DNA of 64,000 nucleotides from Bacteroidia bacterium (GTDB lineage Bacteria; Bacteroidota; Bacteroidia; Bacteroidales; GWA2-32-17): NCBI GenBank assembly GCA_016218155.1, contig JACREQ010000059.1, positions 62,001-126,000 of the forward strand, given 5' to 3'. Position 1 is the first letter of the stretch; the number at the start of each line of letters is the position of its first letter. Below, in pieces: positions 9,401 to 18,772 of this stretch. The notes below the pieces were generated by a model, which was not told the DNA's origin, made no database searches, and saw only the letters and a list, made by a program, of their open reading frames with translations. The position numbers were made by a program, and so were the translations under genes.

Positions 9401-9818
9401 GTATTCCAAAAGTAAAATATCCTTCAGTTTTATCAGAAGTTTCAATTTTTATATCAGTGTTAATGTTTTGCCATTCAGAATATAACAGATAAAATTTTTC
9501 AATCGCATTATCTTTTTCTTCGCTTTCTTTGTTACTAAATATTTCTTTTAATCTTGTGCCAATAGATCTCTTAAATAAAACCGTATCAAGTCTAATTATT
9601 AAACCTTTGTTAGTGAAATAAAATTTTTCTTTATTGCCAAGAAAAGCATATAAAACTTTTGTTCCGTTAATATCCGGAAACTGACCGTTATTTTCAATAA
9701 TAGACTGAACAGTGTTAATTTTTGCATTCCATATTTTTTGTTGTGAAAAAGAGTTTAGTGAGAAAAATAAAAATGTAATGAATACTACATTCAAGAGTAG
9801 AATTTTAAATTTATTCAT
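6498..9818 (-). CDS. T9SS-exported protein with SprB-like repeats and PKD domain
   Basis: The frame opens at 9881, but the Met at 9818 is the better start because it directly precedes a clean signal peptide (MNKFKILLLN to NSFSQQ). The 1106-residue product begins with an N-terminal region typical of beta-propeller surface proteins (ENNGQFPD, then FYFTNKG). A propeller-like region follows (about 280-610), then three or four SprB-like repeats with GGITPYTYLWSNG-type cores. A PKD domain (FGDGSTSTLPNPYHTF) comes next, and the C terminus is a type A sorting domain (FSVYPNPAHD, then GNYLIKL). It should be secreted through the outer membrane and anchored or released at the cell surface. Ligand unknown. 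Confidence 0.85.
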   Translation of the reverse strand: MNKFKILLLNVVFITFLFFSLNSFSQQKIWNAKINTVQSIIENNGQFPDINGTKVLYAFLGNKEKFYFTNKGLIIRLDTVLFKRSIGTRLKEIFSNKESEEKDNAIEKFYLLYSEWQNINTDIKIETSDKTEGYFTFGIHKNICNGYKRVIYKNIYPNIDIEYFIPEEKTGIKYNIILHPGADISNISLKYSGDVNQMTMDNNGNIIIKTPLHNIVEHSPKSFYSADLGDVASSYLLQNNLITFYISDTNSDKTIIIDPWVSGLLMSGNDWGYDVDYDSNNNLYVYVHDYTNSVLCIKKYSSLGNLEWTHLTSTYIADYEGNFMVEKLSNKVYISDGYCSVGDRAYRLDVTGIADGYSSQQNPNFEEIWDIAYDNNSNRIIALGGGTTSNLNGGIINPTTGTVWTANFTGLQGEGQDITCNTIDDNGNLFVVYAYSSFGSNGHLISLVNSTLNGHIWQVSHGMYGFQELSNHCPNNTCAFHSNAYNGLDANNSYLYYYDGGGLAAYNKSTGSQIAATSVGFSGTWYTPLYQGGIAVDDCNNIYLGGNNSNILIYNFNGTSFTQTGNIPLGWSGNQTVFDIKLDKTTNYLFVSGHSNVGVYAAPLNCNILQCIIDNIVIDSIGCVQNNFFDLAGSIYISTPPDSSTLTITDQSSGISQIIQPPFTNQINFQFNNLPFSTLQHVIKTSFSGSYNCNYSVNYNLPQEIMLSGNIINSSCGNNNGTAIVNIISGGIPSYSYQWSTGTSTINTTNTTNLISGLAAGVYIVTVTNGNGCITTKIFNINDGTHTVAIIQNQQPRCNGLCDGILTANVSGSGLISPYNYVWSNGQSHSISNSISDTCLNLCAGLVSVTVTDSIGCHAVSSIVLEQPNVLTSTVTSFNPSCIGNSNGSSLINVNGGITPYTYLWSNGQTSPLAINLTDGNYSVTVNDANNCSITNSTTIVNPQTINAGFTFLSDSLSVQFTNTSSANSIYLWHFGDGSTSTLPNPYHTFPTNGTYNVCLTVQNQCDSIVTCQNITVNLLNINEIDINDFSVYPNPAHDNITIKFAKPGYYKLEIIDVLGKPVKTFEDSFSGEILLNKINLSTGNYLIKLTNIKENTSLTKSLIIK

Positions 9819-9983
9819 GACTAATAATTTTATAATATTTATTAAATATAAAAAATGTTTTGAATAATTTACAAAGTGCAAAGTACTTTATTCTTGCAGA
9901 ATATCAAAATAATATCGCATGTTTTTTACCTTAAGAAAATAGAGACCTCTAATGTCATATAAGAATAGTGTTATAGAAAAGAT

Positions 9984-12017
9984 TTATTGAACAAAAAGTT
10001 TAGTTAATTTATACTTTTCTTGTGAGTTGCAAATTATTTTAAGAAAATAAACCCCTTGTTCAAGATCTCCAGTATAAATTGTTAACAATGATTTTGTTTT
10101 AAAAGATTTTACTAGCTTACCTGAAATGTCAAACAGCTCAAGATAATTAATATCTGTATTATTTGTTAATACAGTTATAAAATCATTTGCCGGATTAGGA
10201 AAAACCTGAATGTCAAAATTATTTTCAAAATTTGAATTAACCGATAATGCAGTATTTATAGAAAACTCAGAAGTATTACCGCTTAAATCTGTTGCCGTTG
10301 CTACAATATTATCGGCAATGGTTAAGCCTGAAATAGTGTCAGTCCAGTTTCCTGAAGCATTTGTTATACAGGAACCCAAAAATATTTCTCCCTGAGCATT
10401 TCCTGAACTATTTATGTGTGCTTTGTAAAGTTCTATCTTGCAACCCAACGAAGTTGTATTATCCAATGTTCCGCTGATAATCCAGTCATTTCCTGAATAA
10501 TTAACAAAAGATACAATATTTGGATAATTCATAAGATTATTTGGACCGGTGTCATTATCACCTGCATCATTTGCTGTTGGTCCTGCTGGAAATAAATCTA
10601 TACCCATTCCTGCGTTGTTGTAAATTGAATTAGAAGAGAGAGAGTTGTATAATTCAGCAACTGTCATAATTGTAATTCCATTACCTCCGTTATTTGCAAT
10701 TGTATTTCCTTTACCGGGTTGACCAATTATATTGTGCTTGGGTCCTTCGCCAATTCTGATTCCATCAAGTTGATTTCCGATAGAAATTAAACCTGAAATG
10801 TCAGTTCCTATTTTATTGTTAATTATAATATTACTGTCGCTTCCGGCAATATGAATATCAATACCCATTTGAAGATTCCCGGATATAACATTATTCTCAA
10901 TAGTATGCAAAAATGATGGTCCGTCAATTACTATTCCGTTTGCATTTGGTAAAGCTAATGAACCTGTATGATCGGTTCCAATTAAGTTTCCAACTACAGT
11001 GTCTTTTAATGTTCCAAAATTGTATAGAAAAACGCCATATCCTGAATTACCGGACAATAAATTGCCTGCACCTGGTGTTCTACCGCCTAATGTGTTGTAG
11101 CTTGCACCATCATCAAATAAAACACCGTAAGTATTCTGAACAGCAAAACTACCTGTTGTGTCTGTTCCTACGTAGTTCCCTGCTACTATATTGTAATTAC
11201 ATCCGGCACCAAATACCGGAATTCCGTAGGCAACATTTCCTGACACATAATTTCTTTCTGCAGGGGTATAACCGCCAATTAAATTGTATTTTGAAGTTCC
11301 TTCAATGCTTATCCCATCATAGTTTCGTAATGCAGCATTCCCGGTTCTGTTTAAGCCAACAAAATTTCCTTGAATAATGTTATTATTTGCACTTACAACA
11401 CGGATACCAACATGGTTATTTCCCGAGACAATGTTTCTTAAATTATATAAATTTCCGCCAACAATATTATTGTGTGGACCACTTAAAATATATATTCCAA
11501 AAGTGTTTCCAAGTGTGTCAGTAGCGTTATAATTGCACCCAATGTAATTACTGCATATGGTATTGTTTTGTGCATTCACTCCAGAAATTTGTACCCCCAC
11601 AACAAATCTCCCAATTATAAATCCCTTTATTGTAACGTTTGAAGCATTATATACATGAAATGCAAAATCTGCCCATGCATTATTGCCGCCATCAATCATT
11701 ATTTCTGGTCCGTAAGGATTTGGATTTCCTGCAAATGTGGTTTGTGATGTTCCATCAATAAAAACACTGCTATGTGTTATCATTGGCAATGTTGATGTTA
11801 GTGAAATTTTCCATGTCCCTTGTGTGGAATTATAACCTGGATCTGTATTCGGAATATTAAAATTTATTGTGTGACCTCCGGGATAAATATTTGCATTTTG
11901 AATAGCAAGTCTTAACGAACCAGTGCCTGCATCATTGGTGTTATTAACAATAAATGTGTTAGCAAAAGAAGAAAAGGATAAAACAATAACAAATAGAAGA
12001 GAATAGCTTAATTTCAT
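9984..12017 (-). CDS. T9SS-exported parallel beta-helix protein
   Basis: A 677-residue protein: signal peptide (about 1-19, ending SFAN), then FIVNNTNDAGTGSLRLAI, a segment that commonly opens right-handed parallel beta-helix surface proteins. Many short repeats of the NNVISGN / GNLIGTD / GANGI type fill about residues 95-480. A type A sorting domain closes it (IQVFPNPAND, ending GVYFLKI). Its ATG overlaps the stop of the upstream gene by four bases (12014-12017), so the two are translationally coupled. Beta-helix domains of this sort often bind or cut polysaccharides, but no catalytic residues are evident. Confidence 0.88.
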   Translation of the reverse strand: MKLSYSLLFVIVLSFSSFANTFIVNNTNDAGTGSLRLAIQNANIYPGGHTINFNIPNTDPGYNSTQGTWKISLTSTLPMITHSSVFIDGTSQTTFAGNPNPYGPEIMIDGGNNAWADFAFHVYNASNVTIKGFIIGRFVVGVQISGVNAQNNTICSNYIGCNYNATDTLGNTFGIYILSGPHNNIVGGNLYNLRNIVSGNNHVGIRVVSANNNIIQGNFVGLNRTGNAALRNYDGISIEGTSKYNLIGGYTPAERNYVSGNVAYGIPVFGAGCNYNIVAGNYVGTDTTGSFAVQNTYGVLFDDGASYNTLGGRTPGAGNLLSGNSGYGVFLYNFGTLKDTVVGNLIGTDHTGSLALPNANGIVIDGPSFLHTIENNVISGNLQMGIDIHIAGSDSNIIINNKIGTDISGLISIGNQLDGIRIGEGPKHNIIGQPGKGNTIANNGGNGITIMTVAELYNSLSSNSIYNNAGMGIDLFPAGPTANDAGDNDTGPNNLMNYPNIVSFVNYSGNDWIISGTLDNTTSLGCKIELYKAHINSSGNAQGEIFLGSCITNASGNWTDTISGLTIADNIVATATDLSGNTSEFSINTALSVNSNFENNFDIQVFPNPANDFITVLTNNTDINYLELFDISGKLVKSFKTKSLLTIYTGDLEQGVYFLKIICNSQEKYKLTKLFVQ

Positions 12018-14980
12018 AGTTTAATAAGTTTTTGTTTCATAGTCAAATTATTATCTGAAATAACGGTTAATAAATATAACCCTTTAGGTAAATTTATTAG
12101 ATTAATAATTGTTTCCATACCAATAATTGAGTATTGGGTAAGTATTTCACGACCTGTATAATCTGTTAAAACTAATTTTGATTTATCAGAAAGACCTGAA
12201 ACAGAAATTAAGTCGGTTGTTGGATTTGGGAATATGATTAAACCAGTATTATTTATTTTATTATTATTTTCTTCAATTGAAGTAATAATACCTGAGTTTA
12301 ACGCAAATTCTGAAGAATTACCCAATAAGTCGGTAGCGGTTGCTGTAACATTATCCGAAAGCGATAAAGTATTGTTTGTAAAAGTCCAGTTACCTGAGGC
12401 GTCAGCTATAGTTGAGCCAAGGTATTCTGTTGCATCGCCGTGAGCAAACATATTTGCATTATCTGATTTAAAAAGTTCAATTTTTATTCCTGTCGGACCT
12501 CCATTTATTGTATAATCAATTGTTCCTGTAATAGTAGTAGTTCCGTTATTATTTATAGCAGAAACAATAACAGGATAATTCATTAAACCATTGCATCCAT
12601 TGTCTGTGTCACCAGCATCATTTGGATTTACACCAAATGGGAAAATGTCAATTCCCATCATTGGATTTCCGTATACAACATTTGCCGAAAGTGTATTAAA
12701 CAAAGCGTTTGTATTGTTTAGTACAATACCCGCTGTATCGTTAAATGCTACTAAATTTCCACGTCCGGGTTCGCCAAGTTTATTATATTTAGAATTTATG
12801 TCAATAACAATTCCCGCAGCACCATTACCAAGCGGGGAAATACCATCGGCAGCTGTTCCTACTTTATTGTTGTAAACAGTGTTACTGTCACTTCTTTCGT
12901 ATAGTAAAATACCAATATATTTATTTCCGCTTACTAGGTTGTTTTCAATATTATTTTTTGATGGGAGAGTAGCAAAGCCAATTCCGTTATGATTTGGTAT
13001 TGCTGCATTTCCTGCCGCATTTGTTCCGATATAATTACCAATTATATTGTTGAACATTGTGCTGGAATCTGCTACTTCTATTCCGTTAAAACGATTTCCG
13101 GATATAATGTTACGATCGGCAGTTGTTGCTCCGCCAATAACATTGTACTTTGTTCCACCACCTAAAATCACTCCGATCTGGTTTGGTACAGAATCTGTTC
13201 CTGCTGCATTTGTTCCTATCTTATTGCCTCTTAACTCGTTGTAATATGTGCCAGTTGTTACAATAAAAATTCCATATGCAATATTTCCTGAAAGCACATT
13301 ATTTACAATAGGATTATGACTTGCACCACCGTCAACACAAATGCCAGTTGCATTTGGCAATTTGTTATTCCCAGTTTTGTCAACTCCAATATAATTACCA
13401 ATGCATGAGTTATATGGTGAATTACCATAATAAATCAGACCATATACACGATTTCCAGAAATAATATTTCCTTCACCGGCATTGTTTCCACCTGCAATAT
13501 TGTGTGCAGCATTAGAATTAAAATATAATCCGTTTCCTTGAATTAATGTATCATTTGAAAATTTAAAAGTGTTTAAACCAGTAGAATCAGGACCAATATA
13601 ATTTCCTTTAACAATGTTGCTGTCGGCTGCTTCCATTGAAATTCCCATTTCGTAATTTGCAGAAATAATATTTCTTTCTCCTGCGCTGGAGCCACCAATA
13701 ATATTGGAATGTGCATTACTGAAAATATATATGCCAGTATGATTACTTAAAGGATTCATTCCGGTTTTATCAGTTCCAATATAATTTCCTTTTACTACAT
13801 TGTTACGAGTACCAAAATATGCCATTGTTATTCCCGAAAGATGATTACCTGAGATAACATTTTTTTCGCCAAAGGTTGTTCCTCCGATTATAGTGTTATT
13901 TGCTCCACTTAATAAAATTCCATTACCATTTGCAATAGAATCGGTTCCATTCATATTTGCACCAATAAAATTTCCCTTTATTGAGTTTGCTGTTGAAGCG
14001 AGTCCAAGTATAGCAATTCCTGCATCGGTATTTCCCGAAATAATATTTCTTTCTCCTGTAGTACTACCTCCGATAACATTGTTATAAGATTCGTTTATTG
14101 CAATTCCGTAATAATTACAAATTGTATCTGCACTTGTTATTGCGTTAACATTTACACCAATAAAATTTCCTTTCACAATGTTATTATGCGAGATATTTGT
14201 ATTTATTGCTACTCCGGCATACGAATTTCCTGAAATAATATTTCGTTGTGAGGTTAGTGTTCCCCCGACAGTATTTGATGCTGACGAATCTATTGCTACT
14301 CCATAGTAGTTAGGTACTCTAAACATACCTGTTCTGTCTGTACCAATTTTATTTCCCTGTACTATGTTTGAATTAGAAGATCTTAATCCTACTCCTGCTG
14401 TTGTGTTACCCGAAATCAGATTATTAGAAATTGTATTTCCAGCAACACCCCCATAACAAGCTACTCCAATATCATTAGGAACAGCAATAGTTCCGTTATA
14501 ATTTACACCTAAATAGCAGTCGGATACAAGGCATGAACCACTTGGATACATTCCGTATTTTGTAATAAGTATTCCAATTTGAAATCCATTAACTATCATT
14601 TCTTTAGCAATACCACCCGAAAGAGGAAAACATAATCCAAATAATAAATTAGTAGTGCTTTTTAAACAGATTTCAGGGCCGTTTGGATTTGTGTTTCCAG
14701 GCTGAGTTGTTCCATCTATGCTAACACTTACACTCGTTATGTATGGTAGAAGCGATGCTAGGGTAATAGTGTAAACTCCTGTTGCCGCATTATAATTTGG
14801 ATCTGATGTGGGAATGTTAAAAACAATATTATCCGCATCGAGTGGACTTGCATTTGCAGATGTTATTGCCTGACGTAATGAGCCTGCACCGGCATCATTG
14901 GTATTTGTTACAGTAAATGTAGCGGCATTGGAATTAATAAAAGTTGAGAATGTAATCAGAATTAAGATTATTTTTTTCAT
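12014..14980 (-). CDS. T9SS-exported parallel beta-helix protein, larger paralogue
   Basis: The 988-residue product is a longer relative of its downstream neighbour. It has a signal peptide ending SNAA, TFTVTNTNDAGAGSLRQAI, and more than a dozen beta-helix coils with the pattern (I/V)xGNxIGTDxTG alternating with GERNIISGN. A C-terminal sheet region follows, then a type A sorting domain (IIFPNPTTDLISV, ending GLYLLTV). The repeats at protein level make the DNA look repetitive, but the frame is intact throughout. The two genes form a coupled pair and probably supply two surface proteins together. Confidence 0.88.
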   Translation of the reverse strand: MKKIILILITFSTFINSNAATFTVTNTNDAGAGSLRQAITSANASPLDADNIVFNIPTSDPNYNAATGVYTITLASLLPYITSVSVSIDGTTQPGNTNPNGPEICLKSTTNLLFGLCFPLSGGIAKEMIVNGFQIGILITKYGMYPSGSCLVSDCYLGVNYNGTIAVPNDIGVACYGGVAGNTISNNLISGNTTAGVGLRSSNSNIVQGNKIGTDRTGMFRVPNYYGVAIDSSASNTVGGTLTSQRNIISGNSYAGVAINTNISHNNIVKGNFIGVNVNAITSADTICNYYGIAINESYNNVIGGSTTGERNIISGNTDAGIAILGLASTANSIKGNFIGANMNGTDSIANGNGILLSGANNTIIGGTTFGEKNVISGNHLSGITMAYFGTRNNVVKGNYIGTDKTGMNPLSNHTGIYIFSNAHSNIIGGSSAGERNIISANYEMGISMEAADSNIVKGNYIGPDSTGLNTFKFSNDTLIQGNGLYFNSNAAHNIAGGNNAGEGNIISGNRVYGLIYYGNSPYNSCIGNYIGVDKTGNNKLPNATGICVDGGASHNPIVNNVLSGNIAYGIFIVTTGTYYNELRGNKIGTNAAGTDSVPNQIGVILGGGTKYNVIGGATTADRNIISGNRFNGIEVADSSTMFNNIIGNYIGTNAAGNAAIPNHNGIGFATLPSKNNIENNLVSGNKYIGILLYERSDSNTVYNNKVGTAADGISPLGNGAAGIVIDINSKYNKLGEPGRGNLVAFNDTAGIVLNNTNALFNTLSANVVYGNPMMGIDIFPFGVNPNDAGDTDNGCNGLMNYPVIVSAINNNGTTTITGTIDYTINGGPTGIKIELFKSDNANMFAHGDATEYLGSTIADASGNWTFTNNTLSLSDNVTATATDLLGNSSEFALNSGIITSIEENNNKINNTGLIIFPNPTTDLISVSGLSDKSKLVLTDYTGREILTQYSIIGMETIINLINLPKGLYLLTVISDNNLTMKQKLIKL

Positions 14981-15082
14981 ATTTATTCGCTATTTGACTC
15001 AAAACTAAGAGAATTTAATTTAATAGACAAAAAAATTTTAAAAAATGAACTAAAAGATCATTTTTAAAATCATTGAATTTTA

Positions 15083-15090
15083 TATCTTTG
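15083..15090 (+). promoter_or_regulatory. Candidate -7 element before HMG-CoA lyase gene
   Basis: TATCTTTG fits TAnnTTTG and ends 14 bases before the ATG at 15105. I see no TTTG at the -33 distance, so support is partial. Confidence 0.4.
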
Positions 15091-15104
15091 TAATAAAACA
15101 CGCT

Positions 15105-15956
15105 ATGAGAATTGTTGCGACACCAAGAGATGCAATGCAGGGTAAAAAGAATTTTATTCCTACAAAACTAAAGGCGGAATATATAAATTGTTTATTAAAA
15201 GTTGGTTTTGATACAATTGATTTTGGTAGTTTTGTTTCACCTAAAGCAATTCCTCAGTTAAGTGATACTGTTGAAGTTTTGAAAATGTTAGATTTATCTG
15301 CTACTAAAACAAAACTTTTGGCAATTGTTGGAAATTTAAAAGGAGCGCAAATAGGTTCTGCTTTTGATGAGATAAGTTATTTTGGATACCCTTTTTCTAT
15401 ATCAAACACCTTTTTAAAATTAAACATTAATTCTAATGTTGATGGTGCATTGGGGACTATTGAGGAAATGCAAAATCTAGTTTCAAAATCAAATAAAGAA
15501 CTTGTAATTTATTTTTCAATGGCATTCGGAAACCCTTATGGGGATGAGCATAACGATGATTTGGTAATAAATGCGATTGATAAACTTCAAAATATCGGAA
15601 TTAAAACAATTAGTCTTGCAGACACTTTAGGTGTTGGCGATAATGCGGTTATTGCAAATTCTTTTGCCCGAGTAAAAAGAGAATTCCCAAAAATTGAACT
15701 TGGGATGCACTTACATGTTTCACTTGAAGAAGCAAATGGAAAGATTGATGCTGCATATAAGGCCGGTTGCAGATATTTTGACGTTGCTATGCTGGGTATG
15801 GGTGGTTGCCCAATGTCAGCTCATGATATGGTTGGAAATCTAAGCACAGAGCAGTTAATGGAGTATCTGGAATATAACAATTTGGAAGTTCCGTTAAAAA
15901 AAGACAGACTTGAAGATGCGGTTATAAAAGCAATGGAAGTTTTTCAGTTTGATTAA
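15105..15956 (+). CDS. Hydroxymethylglutaryl-CoA lyase
   Basis: The 283-residue TIM-barrel protein belongs to the HMG-CoA lyase family: TPRDAMQ near residue 6, then FIPTKLKAEYI and FGSFVSPKAIPQLSD, with the His-x-His metal motif in GMHLHVS. The catalytic loop reads GGCPMSAHDMVGN (about 233-245) with its Cys. The enzyme splits HMG-CoA to acetyl-CoA and acetoacetate, the last step of leucine breakdown. The next two genes encode a 3-oxoacid CoA-transferase, which would take up that acetoacetate, so the three form a functional set. Related aldol-type lyases cannot be fully excluded, but the context fits. Confidence 0.88.
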   Translation: MRIVATPRDAMQGKKNFIPTKLKAEYINCLLKVGFDTIDFGSFVSPKAIPQLSDTVEVLKMLDLSATKTKLLAIVGNLKGAQIGSAFDEISYFGYPFSISNTFLKLNINSNVDGALGTIEEMQNLVSKSNKELVIYFSMAFGNPYGDEHNDDLVINAIDKLQNIGIKTISLADTLGVGDNAVIANSFARVKREFPKIELGMHLHVSLEEANGKIDAAYKAGCRYFDVAMLGMGGCPMSAHDMVGNLSTEQLMEYLEYNNLEVPLKKDRLEDAVIKAMEVFQFD

Positions 15957-16037
15957 TTTTTTTTAATTATTTTAGTCTCGTTAAAATATAAAAAGATTTT
16001 GTAAGATTTAGTGTCTTTGTGGTAAAAAAAATAATAT

Positions 16038-16742
16038 ATGAATAAAGTTGTAAAAAACGCAGAAGAGGCAATAAAAGGAATGACAGATAACATGACTGTT
16101 ATGTTTGGTGGTTTTGGACTTTGTGGTATTCCTGAAAATGTTATAAGAGTTCTTGCAAAAACTCAGATTAAAAACCTTGTTTGTATTTCTAATAATTGCG
16201 GTGTAGATGATTTTGGATTGGGCTTTTTGTTAAAAAATAAGCAGATTCGAAAAATGGTAGCATCGTATGTTGGTGAAAACGCTGAATTTGAAAGACAAAT
16301 GCTATCTGGTGAACTTGAAGTTGAGCTTAATCCACAAGGAACTTTAGCTGAACGAATAAGAGCAGGTGGTGCTGGTATTCCTGCATTTTTTGTGCCTGCC
16401 GGTTATGGTACCGAAGTTGCAATAGGTAAAGAAGAACGCGAATTCAATGGAAAAATGCATATTCTGGAACATGCACTGACTGCCGATTTTGCTATTGTTA
16501 AGGCATGGAAAGGCGATACTCATGGAAATTTAATTTACAGATATACCGCCTCAAATTTTAATAATATGATGGCAATGGCTGGAAAGATAACAATTGCAGA
16601 AGTTGAAGAGCTTGTTCCTGCTGGCGAATTAGATCCAAATTTTATTCATACTCCAGGAATTTTTGTTCAAAGAATTTTTCAGGGAGTGGATTATGAAAAA
16701 CGTATTGAACAAGTGACTACATCAAATCCCAAAACTCAATAA
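16038..16742 (+). CDS. scoA: 3-oxoacid CoA-transferase subunit A
   Basis: This 234-residue protein matches the A subunit of succinyl-CoA:3-ketoacid CoA-transferase, including the N-terminal [13 protein letters not shown] motif and [18 protein letters not shown]. With subunit B it moves CoA from succinyl-CoA to acetoacetate, giving acetoacetyl-CoA. The last residues (TTSNPKTQ) are encoded by the start of an A-rich CAAATTCCAAAA-type stretch that fills the 52-bp gap to subunit B, so the C-terminal end may have been extended by that low-complexity sequence. Confidence 0.93.
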   Translation: MNKVVKNAEEAIKGMTDNMTVMFGGFGLCGIPENVIRVLAKTQIKNLVCISNNCGVDDFGLGFLLKNKQIRKMVASYVGENAEFERQMLSGELEVELNPQGTLAERIRAGGAGIPAFFVPAGYGTEVAIGKEEREFNGKMHILEHALTADFAIVKAWKGDTHGNLIYRYTASNFNNMMAMAGKITIAEVEELVPAGELDPNFIHTPGIFVQRIFQGVDYEKRIEQVTTSNPKTQ

Positions 16743-16794
16743 ACAAATTCCAAAATTCAAATCCTAATTCGAAAATCCTTAATCTTAAATTAAA

Positions 16795-17448
16795 ATGGGC
16801 TTAGATAAAAATCAAATAGCAAAACGTATAGCACAGGAATTAAAAGACGGATATTATGTAAATCTTGGTATTGGAATTCCAACATTAGTTGCTAATTATG
16901 TTCCCGAAAATATTGAAGTAACACTGCAATCTGAGAATGGATTGTTAGGAATTGGTCCTTTTCCAACTCCTGATAATGTGCAGGCAGATCTTATCAATGC
17001 AGGAAAACAAACTGTAACATATGTTGACGGTGCTTCATTTTTCGATTCTGCAACCAGCTTTGCAATGATTCGCGGCGGACATGTTGACTTAACAATTCTT
17101 GGCGCTTTTGAAGTTTCAGAAGAAGGTGATATTGCAAGTTGGAAAGTTCCCGGAAAACTTGTTAAAGGAATGGGTGGGGCAATGGATTTAGTAGCTTCGG
17201 CAAAAAATATTATTGTTGCAATGCAGCATTCAAACAAAGGGCAATCAAAAATTTTGAAAAAATGTACCTTGCCATTAACAGGAGTTAAATGTGTAAAAAG
17301 AATAGTAACAGATTTAGCTGTTATGGATGTTACTCCAGATGGATTTAAATTATTAGAAAGAGCGCCGGGTGTTACAGTTAATGAAATTATAGCTGCAACA
17401 GAAGGGAAATTAATTGTTGAAGGAGAAATACCAGAAATGAAACTATAG
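16795..17448 (+). CDS. scoB: 3-oxoacid CoA-transferase subunit B
   Basis: The 217-residue B subunit carries the active-site region LQSENGLLGIGPFP (about residues 44-57), whose Glu forms the enzyme-CoA thioester, and later GMGGAMDLV. Length is normal for the family. It follows scoA by 52 bases and is presumably co-transcribed with it. Confidence 0.94.
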   Translation: MGLDKNQIAKRIAQELKDGYYVNLGIGIPTLVANYVPENIEVTLQSENGLLGIGPFPTPDNVQADLINAGKQTVTYVDGASFFDSATSFAMIRGGHVDLTILGAFEVSEEGDIASWKVPGKLVKGMGGAMDLVASAKNIIVAMQHSNKGQSKILKKCTLPLTGVKCVKRIVTDLAVMDVTPDGFKLLERAPGVTVNEIIAATEGKLIVEGEIPEMKL

Positions 17449-17450
17449 TC

Positions 17451-17474
17451 TTTTTCATTTTGTTAAATGAAAAA
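17451..17474. other. Inverted repeat over the start region of the next gene
   Basis: A perfect 10-bp stem (TTTTTCATTT, loop TGTT, AAATGAAAAA) fills the space between the scoB stop and the ATG at 17477. It may be a weak A/T-type terminator or a structure that hides the ribosome-binding region of the next gene. Confidence 0.4.
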
Positions 17475-17476
17475 AC

Positions 17477-18772
17477 ATGAAAAATAAAATATTCTTTTTT
17501 GTTGGATTTTTATTAATTATTCTGGTATTTACCAGCTGTAACAATAAGAAAGAATATAAATTTGCAACTACATCAAAAGGTACTTCTTATAATGAGGTTG
17601 GAGGATTAATTACCGAGCTTATTAACAAAAATGATAATATTAATTTTACAATGTTAGAGGGGAGTGAGCTTGGTTCTTTTGTAAATTGTAAAAAAATATA
17701 TCGCAACGAAGTTGATTTTGCTATAGCACAAAATGACACAAAGGTATCCGGATTTCTTGATGGTGAAGGTTCTGTTGTTGATTCAAAAATAAGAACTGTT
17801 ATTCCTCTTTATCCTGAAATTTTGTTCGTTGTTTATGCTGACACAATAGTTGCAAATGATATAAAAGAACTTGTGACCGGAAGACGTATAGGTGTTGGAC
17901 CTTTTAACAGTGGAACACATCGTTTTTTTGAAGCATATTTAAAACATTGCGGAGTTGATTCCTCAGCATATAAATTTGTTCATACTTCATGGGCAGAAAA
18001 TATTGTGTCAGATAAAATTGATATTAGTGTGAATGTTGGAGGTTACAATGCATCTGCTGTTGTGGAAATGCTTAATTCAAGAAAGTGCAAAATTTTCAGT
18101 CTTGGCGATTATCGTTTGTATGGAAAAGGTTCTCCTGTAGAAGGCTTTTGCATGAATTACACAACCGCACGACCTTTTATTATTCCAATGCAGACTTATT
18201 CCTATGGTCCGAAGGAGCCTGTTCTGACACTTGCCGTAGATGCTGTTTTGCTTTGTAACAAAGATGTTGATGCCAATGATGTTTATACAATTGTTGATGA
18301 GTTAATTAAAAACTCAAAAATATTAGTAGATAAAAACCCTTTGCTTTCTTCAATTAACTCAAAGTTTGATCAGGGGACATTGAATTTTCCTTTGCACGAT
18401 GGCACTATTCGTTATCTTGAGCGTGACGAACCTTCTTTTATTGAGAAGCATATTGATATAATAGCATTTTTAACAACTATATTGATGGCTGGTTCAGGGG
18501 TATTACTTGCCTTTTTAAGAAAAATAAAAGCAGCTAAAAAGGATAGGATTGATGAATACTATGAGAAAGTCTTAACAATAGAAAAAGAAATGAGTAATAT
18601 TAATTCTGTTGCAGAAATAAAATTATCATTAAATCGTCTTCATTTAATTAAACAGGATGCATTTAAGGCATTAATTGAAGAAAAACTTTTAGCAAATGAA
18701 AGTTTTAATATTTTTCTTGGCTTAACAGATACCATAATTACACGGCTTGAGAAAAAGTTGGAAGAATTATAG
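17477..18772 (+). CDS. TAXI-type TRAP solute-binding lipoprotein with C-terminal membrane anchor
   Basis: A 431-residue protein with a lipobox (VFTSC) and a TAXI-family binding domain (about 35-320): YKFATTSKGTSYNEVGG, VDFAIAQND and GVGPFNSGTHRFFEAYL are typical. A transmembrane helix near residues 335-355 and a 75-residue coiled-coil tail follow. TAXI proteins normally deliver ligands to TRAP permeases, but no permease gene is nearby. With a second membrane anchor this form may be a sensor or scaffold, or its permease may be elsewhere. The ligand is unknown; organic acids are the usual type. Confidence 0.8.
   Translation: MKNKIFFFVGFLLIILVFTSCNNKKEYKFATTSKGTSYNEVGGLITELINKNDNINFTMLEGSELGSFVNCKKIYRNEVDFAIAQNDTKVSGFLDGEGSVVDSKIRTVIPLYPEILFVVYADTIVANDIKELVTGRRIGVGPFNSGTHRFFEAYLKHCGVDSSAYKFVHTSWAENIVSDKIDISVNVGGYNASAVVEMLNSRKCKIFSLGDYRLYGKGSPVEGFCMNYTTARPFIIPMQTYSYGPKEPVLTLAVDAVLLCNKDVDANDVYTIVDELIKNSKILVDKNPLLSSINSKFDQGTLNFPLHDGTIRYLERDEPSFIEKHIDIIAFLTTILMAGSGVLLAFLRKIKAAKKDRIDEYYEKVLTIEKEMSNINSVAEIKLSLNRLHLIKQDAFKALIEEKLLANESFNIFLGLTDTIITRLEKKLEEL

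Noticed and set aside
10913-11377. 154-codon open frame on the plus strand
   Set aside because: It is antisense to the beta-helix gene, with a Leu/His/Gln-rich product typical of a shadow frame.
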